DNA from: JAHEDT01 sp963825615
GTDB lineage: Bacteria; Desulfobacterota; Desulfuromonadia; Desulfuromonadales; BM103
Reading direction: 5' to 3'
Length of the DNA stretch: 64,000 bases
NCBI GenBank assembly: GCA_963825615.1
Contig: CAWGTV010000001.1
Span: 1,162,686-1,226,685, forward strand
The notes beneath the pieces are model-generated. The model was given only the letters and a program-made list of their open reading frames with translations, made no database searches and was not told the origin of the DNA. The translations under genes and the position numbers were made by a program. This document shows, piece after piece, positions 61,942 to 64,000 of this stretch (position 1 is its first letter; every line of letters starts with the position of its first letter).

Positions 61942-64000
61942 GCCGTTAGCCCTCCCTTCTTGATATTGCACATAAATGCTTTGTATTCAGGAATATGGGT
62001 GTTGGGGTCGCCGACCGCCTCCGTCAGAACGTTGGCGCTGTCCCCCTTGGCCGGGCCATTGAATCCAAAATGCCAGGGCAAGGCGATCTGCTCCACCAGC
62101 TTACCGCCCACACGGAACGGCTTCAAACGACTCGTCACCAGGGCTCGGGCCTGTATCGAACCACGCTTGGAAATGATGGTAACCATCTCGCCGTCGTTGA
62201 TGCCCTTCTCTTTGGCCAGCCCTTCACTCATTTCGACGAACATGTCGGGGACCAGTTCCACCAGCCAGGGGAGGTTACGGGTCATAGTGCCTGACTGCCA
62301 GTGCTCTGAAACCCGGCAGGTGGTTGCGATATAGTACAGGCCTGATTTGTCGACCTTGCCGGGCCGGTCCAGCGCCGGGTTACTCTGCTGGCTACTCATC
62401 AGGTTTGCCATCGGGCTTTCCATCGGCTCATAGTGCTCGGGCACGGGTCCGTCAGCGAGGCCTGCGGCAAACAGGCGGGCCATTCCTTCTGCGTTCATGA
62501 TAAAGGGGGACCTGCTGCCGTCTTCGCTCATGGGCGGCCAGGCGCCGTCGGGAACGTCCCCGTCCCACTTCCGGGTAACGGCATTCCAACTGATGACGGG
62601 CTTCTGCGGGTTCCAGGGCCTGCCGTTCAGGTCGACGGAGGCGCGGTTATAGACAATCCTCCGGTTGACCGGCCAGGACCAGGACCACTCATGATAGTTG
62701 CCCATCCCGCCTGGGTCCTCAGTGCCGCGACGCTGCATCAGGTTGCCTTCTTCCGGATAAGAACCACAATAAATCCAGTTGCCACTGAGTGTTGATCCAT
62801 CCGCTTGCAGGAGGGCGAAACTCGGCACCTGCTGACCCTGTTTGAACACTTTGCCGTCTATTTCGACATCGCGGGTAAACCGGCCGTTGCATTCGCGGGC
62901 GACCATGTCGATATCCGGCTCGTGTCCGTCACCATAGTTCCAGGCCAGGTCAACGATCGGGTCCGGGAAAACCCCGCCTTTGGCATAGAGCTTCTTCAAC
63001 TGCTTGAGCCATTGGTCAACGATGAAAGCATCACCTTCGGCATCACCGGGCGGATCGACCGCCTTGTAACGCCACTGCGCCCAGCGTCCGGAGTTGGAAA
63101 TACTTCCTGATTTCTCCACGGAAGACGCCGCCGGCAGCAGGAAGACCTCGGTGTCGATCTTGCCCGGGTCAACCCCCGGACGCTTCCAGAAAACCGAGGT
63201 TTCGGTCTCCCAGAGATCGGCGGCGACCATCCAATTGAGATTGTCGAGACCGAGGGCAATGGAGCGCACATCAGGGCCACCGACAATCGGGTTGGTTCCC
63301 ATCAGGACCAGACCTTCGAAGCCGCCACCTTGCAATCGCTCCATGAGCTTAAGAAATGAATAGTTGCCGCTGCGCTTCGGCAGGTAGTCGTAGCAGAAAT
63401 CATTGTCTGCGGTTGCGGCATCCCCCCAATACGCTTTGAGCAGGCTGGTTATGTACTTCGGAGTATTGCTCCACCAGTTTGCACTCATCGGGTCTTTCGT
63501 CTTCGGTGTCCACTTGTCGTTGTAGGCCGCCAGGTCCTGGTTGTCGTAAGTGGGGCACTTGAGATAGCCGGGGAGGCTGTCGAAGAGGAGGGCGTAGTCG
63601 GTTGATCCCTGTACATTCGATTCGCCACGCAGAGCATTGATGCCGCCGCCGGCGATACCGATGTTGCCGAGCAGCAGTTGCAGGATCGAATAGGATCGAA
63701 CGTTCTGGGTGCCGACGGTGTGCTGGGTCGTGCCCATGGCATACATGATGGTAGCGGCTTTGCCCGCTCGGCCGGTGCTGCAGAAAGTACGTGCAACATT
63801 CAGATAATCCTGGATCTCGGTCCCGGTGATCTCACAAACCTTCTCCGGGGTGTAACGGGCATACTGTTGCTTGAGCAATTGATAAACGCTTTGCGGATGC
63901 TCCAGGCTGTTGTCGCGAAGCGGAAGACCGTCTTTCCCGAGCTGGTAAGCCCAGGAGCTGTTGTCGTAACTGGTTTTCCCTCGATCATAGCCGGAGAACA
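61938..64000 (-). CDS. fdhA: Formate dehydrogenase alpha (molybdopterin) subunit, C-terminal part, cut by window edge
   Basis: About 687 codons are visible; the frame stays open to base 64000, so the N-terminus with the [4Fe-4S] motif and the active-site Cys/Sec lies outside. The fold is that of the bis-MGD oxidoreductase family: 'MYAMGTTQHTVGTQNVRSYSILQLLLGNIGIAGGGINALRGESNVQGSTDYALLFDSLPGYLK' and 'GLVLMGTNPIVGGPDVRS' are typical of FdnG/FdoG. The C-terminal cofactor-binding domain ends with 'HIPEYKAFMCNIKKGGLTA'. It oxidises formate. Gene order alpha-beta-NrfD-FdhD/MobA shows a complete operon continuing upstream. Confidence 0.92.
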   Translation of the reverse strand, partial: FSGYDRGKTSYDNSSWAYQLGKDGLPLRDNSLEHPQSVYQLLKQQYARYTPEKVCEITGTEIQDYLNVARTFCSTGRAGKAATIMYAMGTTQHTVGTQNVRSYSILQLLLGNIGIAGGGINALRGESNVQGSTDYALLFDSLPGYLKCPTYDNQDLAAYNDKWTPKTKDPMSANWWSNTPKYITSLLKAYWGDAATADNDFCYDYLPKRSGNYSFLKLMERLQGGGFEGLVLMGTNPIVGGPDVRSIALGLDNLNWMVAADLWETETSVFWKRPGVDPGKIDTEVFLLPAASSVEKSGSISNSGRWAQWRYKAVDPPGDAEGDAFIVDQWLKQLKKLYAKGGVFPDPIVDLAWNYGDGHEPDIDMVARECNGRFTRDVEIDGKVFKQGQQVPSFALLQADGSTLSGNWIYCGSYPEEGNLMQRRGTEDPGGMGNYHEWSWSWPVNRRIVYNRASVDLNGRPWNPQKPVISWNAVTRKWDGDVPDGAWPPMSEDGSRSPFIMNAEGMARLFAAGLADGPVPEHYEPMESPMANLMSSQQSNPALDRPGKVDKSGLYYIATTCRVSEHWQSGTMTRNLPWLVELVPDMFVEMSEGLAKEKGINDGEMVTIISKRGSIQARALVTSRLKPFRVGGKLVEQIALPWHFGFNGPAKGDSANVLTEAVGDPNTHIPEYKAFMCNIKKGGLTA

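Noticed and set aside
61938..64000. Possible selenocysteine codon in the formate dehydrogenase alpha subunit
   Set aside because: The active-site region lies outside the window, so neither Sec nor Cys can be read here. No in-frame TGA lies in the visible part before the stop.

Overview
The window reads as chromosomal DNA of a Gram-negative anaerobe, most likely a member of the Desulfuromonadales (Geobacter/Desulfuromonas/Pelobacter relatives). This is an inference from gene content: a molybdenum formate dehydrogenase, a cytochrome b/Rieske/multiheme cytochrome unit, a Dcu-type C4-dicarboxylate carrier beside an aspartase fused to a cyclic-nucleotide-binding domain, an FMN glutamate-synthase-like protein, TamA/TamB, several outer-membrane proteins and many lipoproteins. 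No rRNA, tRNA, CRISPR array or intact transposase was seen.

Layout. 1-14.5 kb is an envelope block: an ion channel, a large MscS channel, three MipA-like outer-membrane proteins, the tamA-tamB pair, and a second MscS channel split by a frameshift. 14.6-19.3 kb holds a FadL-type porin, a hydrolase remnant, two lipoproteins, a Gly-rich secreted protein and a DUF2092 protein. 19.6-23.0 kb carries polyphosphate kinase 2, a SulP transporter and a cytidylate-kinase-like protein. 23.3-33.3 kb is amino-acid and dicarboxylate metabolism: aspartase, DcuA, FMN glutamate synthase, an orphan amino-acid binding protein, glutamate dehydrogenase and a cation/proton antiporter. 33.4-36.1 kb holds a ruined porin, an OmpA lipoprotein and small exported proteins.

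36.4-39.7 kb is a compositionally different AT-rich island with three genes: a PD-(D/E)XK-like DUF6946-type protein, a GIY-YIG nuclease and a DUF6884-type PCGKKK protein. It is bracketed by two direct copies of a ~80 bp repeat, with a third copy at 55.1 kb. This is the best candidate for an undescribed, possibly defensive, mobile cassette. 39.8-48.1 kb is a catabolic-looking cluster: BASS-family transporter, LysR regulator, two sulfatases with different active-site signatures, a periplasmic HAD phosphatase and an outer-membrane protein. 48.2-52.4 kb encodes a quinol-oxidising cytochrome b/Rieske/multiheme cytochrome unit. 52.6-58 kb has a third MscS channel and a large FAD/Fe-S D-2-hydroxyacid dehydrogenase. 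58.4-64 kb is a four-gene formate dehydrogenase operon (alpha subunit cut by the window edge, Fe-S subunit, NrfD-type membrane subunit, FdhD-MobA fusion) in which electron transfer and cofactor maturation sit together.

Several reading frames are broken by single-base changes (MscS at 13.76 kb, aspartase at 24.95 kb, DcuA at 25.22 kb, porin at 34.39 kb). Two of these lie in short homopolymers, so base-calling error has to be excluded before calling them biological.
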